DNA from: an uncultured Flammeovirgaceae bacterium
GTDB taxonomy: Bacteria; Bacteroidota; Bacteroidia; Cytophagales; Cyclobacteriaceae
Length of the DNA: 64,000 nt
Direction: 5' to 3'
NCBI GenBank assembly: GCA_937883755.1
Contig: CAKZYA010000014.1
Location: 1-64,000, forward strand
The position numbers and the translations under genes were made by a program. The notes beneath the pieces are model-generated. The model saw nothing but the letters and a program-made list of their open reading frames with translations, searched no databases and was not told the origin of the DNA. Below, in pieces: positions 44,318 through 52,433 of this stretch (its first letter is position 1; every line of letters begins with the position of its first letter).

Positions 44318-45307
44318 CTAATCCTCATCCCAGCGATCCATTCTGCTATCGGCAAAGCGGAAGCGGTACTCGAAGCTTAGCACGCTGGAGTTCTCAGGGT
44401 TAGACCGGTTGAAGCGGCGTTGGAAGTTGTAGACACAGCGAATGCGGTGGCGGCGGCTAATCCGAAAGTCGGTACCAACGGCAGCCCGTACCCGGTTAAA
44501 TTCACTGTCGCGACGCTGGAGACGAACCCGGTACAGAATCTCAGCACGCACGAAGGGTGATACTTTACCGCGCAAACGCAGTTGGGAGTTGAGGCGAGCG
44601 TAGCTACTCACGCGAATGTCGCGCTTAATTTCCCCCACACTGTGCTGCAGGCGAAAGCGGGAAGAATAGGTAAAGCGACGTTCAAAGATCCGTCGGCCGT
44701 ATAGTAAATCAGTATGAATACGATGGGTATTCGTGCGGTTAGGGCGAATGAAGTAGGTATAACCGTTGATTATATCAAAATTTTTAGAAAGCGGAAGGCG
44801 ATGTGCCACACTAGTAGCACTCCGCAAGCCTAACTCAACTCGGTTGGGCTCTCGTTGTCCTTCATCTATTACAGGTTCGTCGGTAGGGCGATTCTTTGGA
44901 AGCTCCGTATTTTCTTCATCATCCCAGTCGTCTTTACTCTCTTCTTCCTCGTCATCCCAATTACCATCGTCACCCTCATCCCAGTCGTCGTCTTCATTCT
45001 CTTCCCAATCGTCATTTTCCTCTTCATCCCAGTCATCATCGTCAGGAAGAAAAATAGGGTCAATAAAATCAATCTCCTGAAAGTCAGGATCATCAGTTTC
45101 TATAAATCCATCTTTTATAAAATCAGGAGTAATTTGCAGTTGCTGCTGAAAAGAGATTTCCTGATCGTTTTTCAACTCAATGTCTTTTTGTACCCGGAGA
45201 TTAAAGCGTACTCCGCGGTACTGCGCTTCGGCGGTAAAGGATAGAATACTCATCAAGCTTATTCCGAAGCCAGAAATAATAGCGAATGGTATGGTTTGTC
45301 GTGTCAT
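44318..45307 (-). CDS. Acidic-repeat outer-membrane barrel protein (DUF2490-like)
   Basis: From the ATG at 45307 the protein is 329 residues with a signal peptide (FAIISGFGISLMSILSFTAEAQ); an upstream frame to 45469 adds 54 non-signal-like residues. A low-complexity segment at about residues 85-135 repeats units such as DDDWDE, NDDWEE, DDDWDEGDDG and KDDWDDEEN. The C-terminal ~190 residues are barrel-like and match DUF2490: ELGLRSATSVAHRLPLSKN, RIHTDLLYGRRIFERRF, VSPFVRAEILYRV. The acidic linker may bind calcium or act as a surface spacer. DUF2490 assignment moderate. Confidence 0.7.
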   Translation of the reverse strand: MTRQTIPFAIISGFGISLMSILSFTAEAQYRGVRFNLRVQKDIELKNDQEISFQQQLQITPDFIKDGFIETDDPDFQEIDFIDPIFLPDDDDWDEEENDDWEENEDDDWDEGDDGNWDDEEEESKDDWDDEENTELPKNRPTDEPVIDEGQREPNRVELGLRSATSVAHRLPLSKNFDIINGYTYFIRPNRTNTHRIHTDLLYGRRIFERRFTYSSRFRLQHSVGEIKRDIRVSSYARLNSQLRLRGKVSPFVRAEILYRVRLQRRDSEFNRVRAAVGTDFRISRRHRIRCVYNFQRRFNRSNPENSSVLSFEYRFRFADSRMDRWDED

Positions 45308-45512
45308 AATAAATAGAGGTTTGGGGCTAGGTCGTGGAGAGGCGAGCGAGTGTAACCGAAAAAGCAGGAAAAAGGGTGAGTTTAAAAAAAATGATTTTTT
45401 TTCTGAGAAGCAGTTACGTTTGATCGTTGCACTGCGACATAGGGGCATTAAAAGCAATTTGTAAATCAAACCAACACAAAATTTTTAGCATAACTATTAA
45501 AATTTAACCCCT

Positions 45513-46559
45513 ATGAAAACGCGCATTAAAAAATCATTCATTTGCTCTGATGTAGACACCTATCAAGTAGATACCACTCGCCCCCAATACTACGTACCTC
45601 AGGTAGGTGACGTAGCCATTTTTGAAATCCTCAGTATTGGGAAACACACCAAAATGCAGTCAGCTAATCGGCGTAATGTTTCGCTGATGCCGGGCGATCA
45701 GATTATGGCCGCGTTTGGTACTCGCTACGCTACCGGACAGTTTGAAGGTTACGTGCCGGACACCATACAGCAAGAGTTTCACATTTTAGGCGGGGGCGGA
45801 ACCGTAGGCCATGTACACAGTATGCACAGCAAATTTCACCGGATTGGCCCTACTTGCTTACGAATAGTGGGGTACGCTACTAATGCTGCCGGTGAGGTAA
45901 TCAATACCAAGCGATTGAAAGCCGAACAAATGCATACATTCTCAGGCGCTAGTGCTTCTTTTACGAAAGTGATTCTATCAGTAGGTTCCTCAATGGACAG
46001 TGGTAAAACTACCTCGGCAGCCTACCTTGTTCACGGACTGAAAAAGCAGGGAAAGAAGGTCGCTTACATTAAACTTACAGGAACGGTCTACACCAAAGAT
46101 GCTGATTTGGCCTACGACTTAGGGGCTGACATCGCTACTGACTTTAGCTATTTTGGTTACCCCTCTACCTACCTCTGCTCCGAAACTGAACTGCTCAACT
46201 TGTACGAATCATTGCTTCGGCTCACCCTGGACAATCAACCCGATTACGTGGTTATAGAAATTGCCGACGGTATTATTCAGCGGGAGACGAAGATACTGAT
46301 GACCAATCATCGTTTTATGAATACGGTGGATGAAGTGATCTTCTCTGCGGGAGATAGTCTGGCGGCTATTCAGGGAATACAAACCCTTGAGAGTTGGGGC
46401 ATTATTCCTACAGCTCTGTGTGGTATGTTTACGGCTAGCCCGCTTTTGGTAGCAGAAGTGAAAGAACATAGCTCGGTACCCGTATATAATCTAGAAGACC
46501 TTACCGGAGAAGGTGCTAAGCAAGTGATAGCTCGCGCCCAACTTCGCATCGCTCAATGA
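45513..46559 (+). CDS. DUF1611 P-loop protein
   Basis: 348 residues. An N-terminal beta-rich domain (1-145) precedes a P-loop NTPase-like domain with Walker A GSSMDSGKTT (158-167), AYIKLTGTVYTKDAD and VVIEIADGIIQRET, characteristic of DUF1611 (DgcN-like). Some DUF1611 proteins N-acetylate D-amino acids together with a dipeptide epimerase; no epimerase gene is adjacent here, so the reaction is open. Transcribed toward the ABC membrane-domain gene, with element H between them. Confidence 0.8.
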   Translation: MKTRIKKSFICSDVDTYQVDTTRPQYYVPQVGDVAIFEILSIGKHTKMQSANRRNVSLMPGDQIMAAFGTRYATGQFEGYVPDTIQQEFHILGGGGTVGHVHSMHSKFHRIGPTCLRIVGYATNAAGEVINTKRLKAEQMHTFSGASASFTKVILSVGSSMDSGKTTSAAYLVHGLKKQGKKVAYIKLTGTVYTKDADLAYDLGADIATDFSYFGYPSTYLCSETELLNLYESLLRLTLDNQPDYVVIEIADGIIQRETKILMTNHRFMNTVDEVIFSAGDSLAAIQGIQTLESWGIIPTALCGMFTASPLLVAEVKEHSSVPVYNLEDLTGEGAKQVIARAQLRIAQ

Positions 46560-46577
46560 ATTAAAAATCAAACAATA

Positions 46578-46650
46578 GAGGACGGAGAACGGAAAAAGGA
46601 GAACGGAAGTTAATTTCCTTTTCCTTTTCCCTGCCCCTTATCCCTTATCC
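46578..46650. repeat. Purine/pyrimidine intergenic element H
   Basis: The clearest member of the family: GAGGACGGAGAACGGAAAAA then GGAGAACGGAAG, followed by TTTCCTTTTCCTTTTCCC and CCTTATCCCTTATCC. The GGAGAACGGA unit is repeated twice within 20 bp and recurs exactly in element E (30651-30660). Confidence 0.5.
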
Positions 46651-46652
46651 TT

Positions 46653-47690
46653 ATGTCTACTTCTTTGTTAACTGAATTTTGGCGTACTCGCCGTACCCGC
46701 TTGCTGACCATCTTAGGGTTAGGCTGGTTGGGTAGCGTCTGCACCTTTATGGTTCCGGTATCGCTGGGAGCATTCTTCGACATTCACTTTCAGTCGATTA
46801 CCAACCGTACTAAGTTGCTCAAGCTCTTTGGCGTGCAGCTAGAAAGCATGGAAGCTTTTTTTACCTTCTTTGCGGGGGTGATTGTCTTGAAGGCAATATT
46901 TACCTACGCAGAGAAATACTGGATTACCAGAGAAGCCGAACAGTTTATTCATCAGGTGACCCAGCGACTGTTTGCGACGCAAATTAACTGGTCGCCCGAA
47001 ACCTTTCAGCACAAACCCTACGGACGCTACTTGCTTCGTTACAGCGGGGATATGAGTAGTGTAAAAAACCTATTGATAAAAGGCTTGCACGGGGGGATAA
47101 AAGATTTGCTGTTCTTGCTATCAGGTTTTGGTATTCTCTTTTTGCTAAATGCAACGCTGAGTACTATTTTGCTAATATCATTGGTGCTGTACATCCCTCT
47201 GATGATTGGGCTGGATCGCTACCAAAACCCATTAATTAAAGAGAAACGTAATCGTAAAAGCTTTATGCTCTCCTACGTAGCCAGCCAGTTTGCCCAGCAC
47301 AAAGAGATCAAAACTTTATCAGAAGAAAAGAAGGTGATCCGAAAGTTTCGGAAGAAGACCCACAAGCTGTTGATGGCTGATCAGGCGTATCACGTTTCGG
47401 AAAATGTGCGGCAGATACTCGCCCCGCTCATGGGGCACATGCTCACCGGAATTCTACTGTGGCAAGTAGTAGTGCGTCCTGAATTACAAATTAGTGGCGG
47501 AGCGTTGCTGGTGTATTTATTAGTATTAGCTTCGGTAATTTCACCCTTGAGAAGACTTTTCAAAGTGCCGGGCGTACTACGGAGGGGGATGCTTTCGCTT
47601 AGTAAGATTGAGCTGTTTTTACAGAAAGAGGATCACACTGCTTCCCAAGAAGTTGCTACCAAAACCACTACGCGCGAGCTGGTCGCCTGA
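46653..47690 (+). CDS. ABC transporter six-helix membrane domain without ATPase
   Basis: 345 residues. Matches the type I exporter membrane domain (six helices, 'FAGVIVLKAIFTYAEKYWITREAEQF', split here only for reference; coupling-type segments HKPYGRYLLRYSGDMSS and YVASQFAQHKEIKTLSEEKK). It stops after helix 6 with RGMLSLSKIELFLQKE, exactly where a linker to the nucleotide-binding domain would begin, and no Walker A/B domain follows or lies nearby. It may be a non-transporting relative or pair with an ATPase elsewhere. The 3' end overlaps the convergent CHAT gene by 23 bp. Confidence 0.78.
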   Translation: MSTSLLTEFWRTRRTRLLTILGLGWLGSVCTFMVPVSLGAFFDIHFQSITNRTKLLKLFGVQLESMEAFFTFFAGVIVLKAIFTYAEKYWITREAEQFIHQVTQRLFATQINWSPETFQHKPYGRYLLRYSGDMSSVKNLLIKGLHGGIKDLLFLLSGFGILFLLNATLSTILLISLVLYIPLMIGLDRYQNPLIKEKRNRKSFMLSYVASQFAQHKEIKTLSEEKKVIRKFRKKTHKLLMADQAYHVSENVRQILAPLMGHMLTGILLWQVVVRPELQISGGALLVYLLVLASVISPLRRLFKVPGVLRRGMLSLSKIELFLQKEDHTASQEVATKTTTRELVA

Positions 47691-50457
47691 AACGCATCCA
47701 ACCAAATAGGGCTAAAAAGGCAATGAAACCTAAAGAGCCGTACAACCAAAGAAGTGGGCTAGATGATCTAGAGGTATGGGGAGTGCCAACAAAAACCAAG
47801 TGGGACCAGTAGGTAGGAGCATGAAACTGAGCCAACTGAGGGTTGTCCAGTAAGTCTAATTTTGCCTGACGTAATGCTTCAGCAATGCTATGCTCTTCAC
47901 TTAAGTATTGGTAAAAACGTTCGCTCAAGTAGGCAGTAGCGTTGTCTTCTGCTTTCCAAAGGGAGGTAATCAAGTTAGGGCAACCCGCATAAGCAAATGC
48001 TCGCGATAAACTCATAATACCTTCGCCGTTTACCATCTTACCAGTGGCAGTTTCGCAAGCACTGAGAAAGGTAAGTTGGGTTTCTTGCAGGGGGAGGTTA
48101 TATAACTCGTGGGCAAATAGTTTGTAGGTACTGTCAGCTTGCGTGTAAGGATAAAAAGCAATATACGAGCGCGAAGGGTCTTCATTATTGGCAATGGCGT
48201 GAGTAGCCAGATGAATGATAGATGCCTCATTGCTATATTGCAAAAAATTAGCTTTAGTAGCTTTGCTATGTTCTAGCGTCACTCCGCTCAATTCGGCTAT
48301 TTCGGCAATGGATGAGGCAAGTGGGGAAAATTGGGTAGGCGAGTAGGCCTCATTCACCGAAAAAGGGGCTAGTGCCAGAGCGTTGTCCAAATCAGCAGTA
48401 GCTGTGGTTTGAGCACTAAGAAAAGACGCGGTATACTGATAGCTAACGCTATGGCTCTCTAATAAATAACTTCCCTCGGAATTTAGTAGGGATTCGAAAG
48501 GTAGATAATTTAGTTCTTGATGAGGAACAATGATAAGTGACGAGATTTGGTCTAATATCCTTTGAGCGGGAAGCAGCAATTGTTCGTATAAACTTTTTGC
48601 TAGTTTGGCACCCTGATAAGATTGACCCGCTCTTATCGTCCTTAGTTCAAGCTGTAGTTGTTGCAGGTTATTAATATAGATAGAGTTGCGAGGAGCGGTG
48701 TAGTAGGTGAGTTGCTGAGGCTGTAAGGCAAACAAGTAGATCAGACTATCGCTCAAAAAGTACGATAGCACCGCGCTTTGCTTATTGAGTACTTCTTGTT
48801 GCAAAAAAGTAATATTCAGGCTATCGTACTGAAATTTCTGCTGGTGATAAGCAGGGTAGTCGTGCAGTCGATCTTGCAGTCGCGAAAGAGCCAGCTCAGT
48901 ATCTCTGATTTCAGTTTCCAGTACACTTATTTCTTCCTCAGTCTCGGCCTGGTCAATCCGTAAAAAAAGGCGGGATAAGTTTTGCTGAAGAGTATGTTCT
49001 CGGGTGAGTAACGAATCGGGTAAGCCTGTGTAACTACGTACTGTATTTTCTTTTAATGCGGCGGCTAGAGCATTAGCCTTACTCTGCTCCGCCCAGCGAA
49101 AAGCAGTTTCTAGGTAGGTTGAGTTTTGGGTTTGTTCGTAAGCCAAAACCGAGAAATCAACCGCCTGTTGATAAGCGGGTAACACCTCATTGGCCAAAAA
49201 CAGCCGGGCATCCTCATTGTCAAACCATTTGTTCACGTAATCTGCCATCTTAAAAGCTGCCTGGTAGGTATCTAGGGCAGCTACTAAGTAATCAGTTATT
49301 TGGTTTTGTTGGTATAGTAATTCTAGACAATGCGCTTTGGCCGTAAGACTACCAAAGAGCGCGAAGTTATTGAATGCTGTCGCGAAATCGTGAGGGTTAC
49401 TGAAGATAGTGGTATCACTAAAATCATAATCAAACTGAATAATTGCCTGCTGGTAGTAGCGTAAGGCCCGTAGAAGTTGACCTTGTTTAATGTAAGCATT
49501 GCCTAGTAACTTATACGTTGTACCAATATCCTGATTTCGGCGAGCCAAAACTTGACTACTGTCCCTAAAAGCCAAAGCAGAATATAACTGCTCAATTGCT
49601 TTTGAATAATCATTTTTTAGAAGATAAGCACTACTTAGGCTATTTAGTAGCCGAACATTACCAATAGTAGTTGTGTCTTTAACCTGCTGAAGATAATATA
49701 AAGCACTATCGGGTTGATTTTTATTAATATAGGTGGTTCCTAGATTGGTATATACCTCATTTGTGCCTATTCCTAAAGGAATGAGGCTTTTGTACACAAT
49801 GGCCGATGAATCATATTTTTTTAATAGCCCCAAGGCTGAGGCTATGTTACTGGTGAAACTGTAAATTGCCTGCTGATCATCAATATTCAACTTATCAAGC
49901 TCCTGTAGAGCTCGAGAGAAATAGTTAATACTTTGTTGATAATTTCCAGCTTCGAAATAGATCATACCGAAAGTATTATACACTCTATCAGCTTCATTTA
50001 GCGAGTAACGCTCAAGCAACTGCTCCGCCTTTTTTAGGTAGAATATAGATGAATCAAAACTATGCAGGCTGTAATATGCATTGCCAGTGTACAGGTAAGG
50101 ACGATAGAGTAAAGAATCAGTAAGAGAAAAGCGTTGATTTAGAGCAATAGCTGCTCTATACATTTCAACTGCTTGTTCATTTCTATCATAGATCTGATGG
50201 ATAATACCAATCTTCTCGTAACAGTCAGTCAGTAGTTGAAGGCTGGCTATAATTGTATCACCGGAAAGAATCTGGACAGCTTCTTGATACTTGAGTAAAG
50301 CTAAGCTATCAGATTCTGCCGTAGGGCTAACTGCATTATACAATTTTTCAGCTTCTTGATACGCGGGTAGCGTGTCAGGTAACTGGTGGGGTTGAAGAGA
50401 AAAGGCATACAGTTCTAGTTGAACGGCATATAGTATACAGCAGAAAAAAAGTCTCAT
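47668..50457 (-). CDS. Exported TPR-CHAT caspase-like protease candidate
   Basis: 929 residues. Signal peptide (about 1-20), about eight or nine tetratricopeptide repeats (about 35-420: EMYRAAIALNQRF, YLYTGNAYYSLHSF, ALRYYQQAIIQF), a helical linker, then a CHAT domain (about 620-895) with the catalytic pair His753 (IIHLATHAIANNED) and Cys801 (LTFLSACETATGKM). A single membrane helix at about 903-921 (LWLYGSLGFIAFLALFGW) is followed by RFRRPARA. Topology therefore puts the TPR and protease parts in the periplasm with a short cytoplasmic tail. CHAT proteins are cysteine proteases of the caspase-like clan. Next to it are an acidic lipoprotein and a sigma/anti-sigma pair. Confidence 0.9.
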   Translation of the reverse strand: MRLFFCCILYAVQLELYAFSLQPHQLPDTLPAYQEAEKLYNAVSPTAESDSLALLKYQEAVQILSGDTIIASLQLLTDCYEKIGIIHQIYDRNEQAVEMYRAAIALNQRFSLTDSLLYRPYLYTGNAYYSLHSFDSSIFYLKKAEQLLERYSLNEADRVYNTFGMIYFEAGNYQQSINYFSRALQELDKLNIDDQQAIYSFTSNIASALGLLKKYDSSAIVYKSLIPLGIGTNEVYTNLGTTYINKNQPDSALYYLQQVKDTTTIGNVRLLNSLSSAYLLKNDYSKAIEQLYSALAFRDSSQVLARRNQDIGTTYKLLGNAYIKQGQLLRALRYYQQAIIQFDYDFSDTTIFSNPHDFATAFNNFALFGSLTAKAHCLELLYQQNQITDYLVAALDTYQAAFKMADYVNKWFDNEDARLFLANEVLPAYQQAVDFSVLAYEQTQNSTYLETAFRWAEQSKANALAAALKENTVRSYTGLPDSLLTREHTLQQNLSRLFLRIDQAETEEEISVLETEIRDTELALSRLQDRLHDYPAYHQQKFQYDSLNITFLQQEVLNKQSAVLSYFLSDSLIYLFALQPQQLTYYTAPRNSIYINNLQQLQLELRTIRAGQSYQGAKLAKSLYEQLLLPAQRILDQISSLIIVPHQELNYLPFESLLNSEGSYLLESHSVSYQYTASFLSAQTTATADLDNALALAPFSVNEAYSPTQFSPLASSIAEIAELSGVTLEHSKATKANFLQYSNEASIIHLATHAIANNEDPSRSYIAFYPYTQADSTYKLFAHELYNLPLQETQLTFLSACETATGKMVNGEGIMSLSRAFAYAGCPNLITSLWKAEDNATAYLSERFYQYLSEEHSIAEALRQAKLDLLDNPQLAQFHAPTYWSHLVFVGTPHTSRSSSPLLWLYGSLGFIAFLALFGWMRFRRPARA

Positions 50458-50533
50458 ACGTTATTGAGCGGTGAAGTTAGAAAAAAGCTCAATACAGCAT
50501 GTGACTCTTTTTCAGTATTTATTTCAGAAAGTT

Positions 50534-51523
50534 TTAGCTAGGGCGCTGGACAATCACCAAATAAGGTGGTCGCCCATTTCTATCCATCATCTTGGCATTC
50601 TTCAGCATACGGCCATTGGTAAAGGTGAAACCGTTACGGTCAGCAATTTCATCTTTAATCGACTGGGGTACATCAGCTTCAGTTTCGTAGTAGTAGAAGC
50701 GGACATCAATGGAATTTAACGTTCCGTTGCTTGCATCATTCAGTCGGTAGAAGATGGTAAAGTCCCGGGACGTACCGTTGGCGGGGGTAGTGGAGCCAAA
50801 GGTGCTGTTGTTGAGAGTTTGCTGAAGGTTGATTGAACCATTAGCCTTATCAATTGCTACTCCTTGTGGAATTACTTCTTGCCCGGGAGCGGGTTCATCC
50901 GCCGTACCATCACCGTCGTCGTCGTCAGCACCATCGTCAAATTCGCATTCGCTATCATCATCATCGTCGTCATCATCATCATCGTCGTCATCATCATCAT
51001 CGTCATCATCATCACAAGGAAGCATCGCCATCGAATTAGCATTGTAAATAGGGAGAGCCAAGCTATCACCGGTGCTTAGCACGTAGATCTTATCTAGATA
51101 ATTAATACCCGAAATAGTGACGAACGTCCGGCAAGTATCGGTAGTGCCCGTAGGAATGAAACGCACTTCATACTTGAGTCCCGTCTCACTGGCATTTACA
51201 TCAATCACCCCAGTGGTTGAATTGATCGATAATCCCAGAGGATACGAACTGTAGGCACCCATCAAGGCTGAATCAGGGCTAACCAAGTTGGTAGCGGCTT
51301 CTGAAATAGAAAATAGAGTGTCGGGGTAGGTAAACACCGAACAGTCAAAGGGGGTGGAGGGGGGTGTTGTTGGCGGAGCTGGCGGGGGATTAGTATCCAC
51401 CGTAGTATCTTGGTCTATGGGTGTGGGGTTGTCAACAACATCGTCATCATTGCATGATAAGATTGCTAAGCAAAGGAAAAGTAGTCCAAAGATGTAATGA
51501 ATGGCTTTTTGTGGGTTACGCAT
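50534..51523 (-). CDS. Surface lipoprotein with a 20-residue polyaspartate run
   Basis: 329 residues. Lipobox Cys24 (LFLCLAILSC), Pro/Thr-rich linker, a cadherin-like domain (LGLSINSTTGVIDVNASETG, TCRTFVTISGINYLDKIYVL), then at about 171-190 twenty consecutive Asp encoded by GAT/GAC triplets (50954-51013), a second acidic patch DDGADDDDGDGTADE, and a C-terminal domain with IPQGVAIDKANGSINLQQTL. Probably a calcium-binding surface protein. It starts 292 bp from the divergent sigma gene and ends 76 bp from the CHAT gene start, so it is likely cotranscribed with the CHAT gene. Confidence 0.8.
   Translation of the reverse strand: MRNPQKAIHYIFGLLFLCLAILSCNDDDVVDNPTPIDQDTTVDTNPPPAPPTTPPSTPFDCSVFTYPDTLFSISEAATNLVSPDSALMGAYSSYPLGLSINSTTGVIDVNASETGLKYEVRFIPTGTTDTCRTFVTISGINYLDKIYVLSTGDSLALPIYNANSMAMLPCDDDDDDDDDDDDDDDDDDDDSECEFDDGADDDDGDGTADEPAPGQEVIPQGVAIDKANGSINLQQTLNNSTFGSTTPANGTSRDFTIFYRLNDASNGTLNSIDVRFYYYETEADVPQSIKDEIADRNGFTFTNGRMLKNAKMMDRNGRPPYLVIVQRPS
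50954..51013 (-). repeat. (GAY)20 trinucleotide microsatellite
   Basis: Twenty GAT or GAC codons without interruption in the coding strand. Changes in number by whole triplets would alter the length of the polyaspartate run without a frameshift. Confidence 0.9.
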
Positions 51524-51815
51524 GATAGGTTTAATGTTAGTTTTTTAAATTTCTCCAGTGTCGTACTCCGAAATAGTAATGTAACCTAAAGAGTAAGAAA
51601 ATAATTATTAGAAGAGTTACTCTTTTACATAAATGAGATACTGTTGCAAATAGTATAAAAAAAAATAAGTAGTATACTACTACTTCATATTTGGTATTTA
51701 ACTTCAAAAATTGAGGGGCGATTCAGAAAGCTTTTCGCGTTAAATATTTTTACTATTTTTCCAGCAAACGGTTACAAACCACCTATCCACAGCGACCTTA
51801 AACTGATAATCATTC
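51524..51815. promoter_or_regulatory. Divergent promoter region with 19-bp inverted repeat
   Basis: 292 bp between the polyaspartate lipoprotein gene and the sigma gene. AAGTAGTA-TAC-TACTACTT (51667-51685) is a perfect inverted repeat and contains a 14-bp palindrome (51668-51681). It is nearly central, 131 bp before the sigma start and 144 bp before the lipoprotein start, so a bound regulator could serve both. Confidence 0.5.
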
Positions 51816-52433
51816 ATGCGGATTTCCCAGGATTACAATGACCAAGAGGTAGTTCATGCAATTAGAACTGAGCACGATATTGACGAAGCTATTCAGTTTA
51901 TTTATCGTGAATACTACGGTCTGTTAGAAAACTATGTTCGAAATAATAGCGGCAATGAAGACGATGCCGCCGATGTAATTCAGGAAGCGATTGTAGCCTT
52001 TATTGAAATGGTAAAAAAAGAAAAATATCGGGGTCAGGCCAGTGTAAAATCTTTTCTTTATACACTCACCCGCAATTTGTGGATTAGTGAGTTAAGAAAG
52101 CGAAAAAGTACTGCCCAGCGTCACGAGGTCTATGAAGATGCACAGGATAATATTGAGCATGATGTGAGTGAACACTTGGCTTACAAAGAAAAGCAGGCAC
52201 TGATCATTGACCTGCTTGACCAACTGGGTAGCACTTGCCGCAAAATTTTGGAGTTGTTTTACTACCAAAACCTCTCCATAAAAGAAATACTAGGGCACTT
52301 GCCCAAGTATACCAATGAGCAGGTAATCAGAAATAAAAAATATAAATGTCTGAAGGAGCTAATCAGTAATGTAAAAAGTTCTCCTACGATTATAGAAAAC
52401 TTAAAAACAATGTCCCGCTATGTTGAATATTAA
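51816..52433 (+). CDS. Sigma-70 family (ECF-like) sigma factor
   Basis: 205 residues. Region 2 with FIYREYYGLLENYVRNN, EDDAADVIQEAIVAFIEMV and a YRGQASVKSFLYTLTRNLWI segment; region 4 with LLDQLGSTCRKILELFYYQN and LSIKEILGHLPKYTNEQVIR. The last 14 bases overlap the start of the anti-sigma-like gene, so production is coupled. Its region-4 type (CRKILELFYY) is that of the sigma factors often found beside CHAT and TPR genes in Bacteroidota (recalled association). Confidence 0.92.
   Translation: MRISQDYNDQEVVHAIRTEHDIDEAIQFIYREYYGLLENYVRNNSGNEDDAADVIQEAIVAFIEMVKKEKYRGQASVKSFLYTLTRNLWISELRKRKSTAQRHEVYEDAQDNIEHDVSEHLAYKEKQALIIDLLDQLGSTCRKILELFYYQNLSIKEILGHLPKYTNEQVIRNKKYKCLKELISNVKSSPTIIENLKTMSRYVEY

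Noticed and set aside
44766-45244. Forward frames of Ser-rich or hydrophobic repeats opposite the acidic linker
   Set aside because: Antisense reading of the DDWDE-coding repeat.
50829-51079. Forward frames rich in Ser or His/Arg opposite the polyaspartate tract
   Set aside because: Products of the triplet repeat on the other strand; not independent genes.
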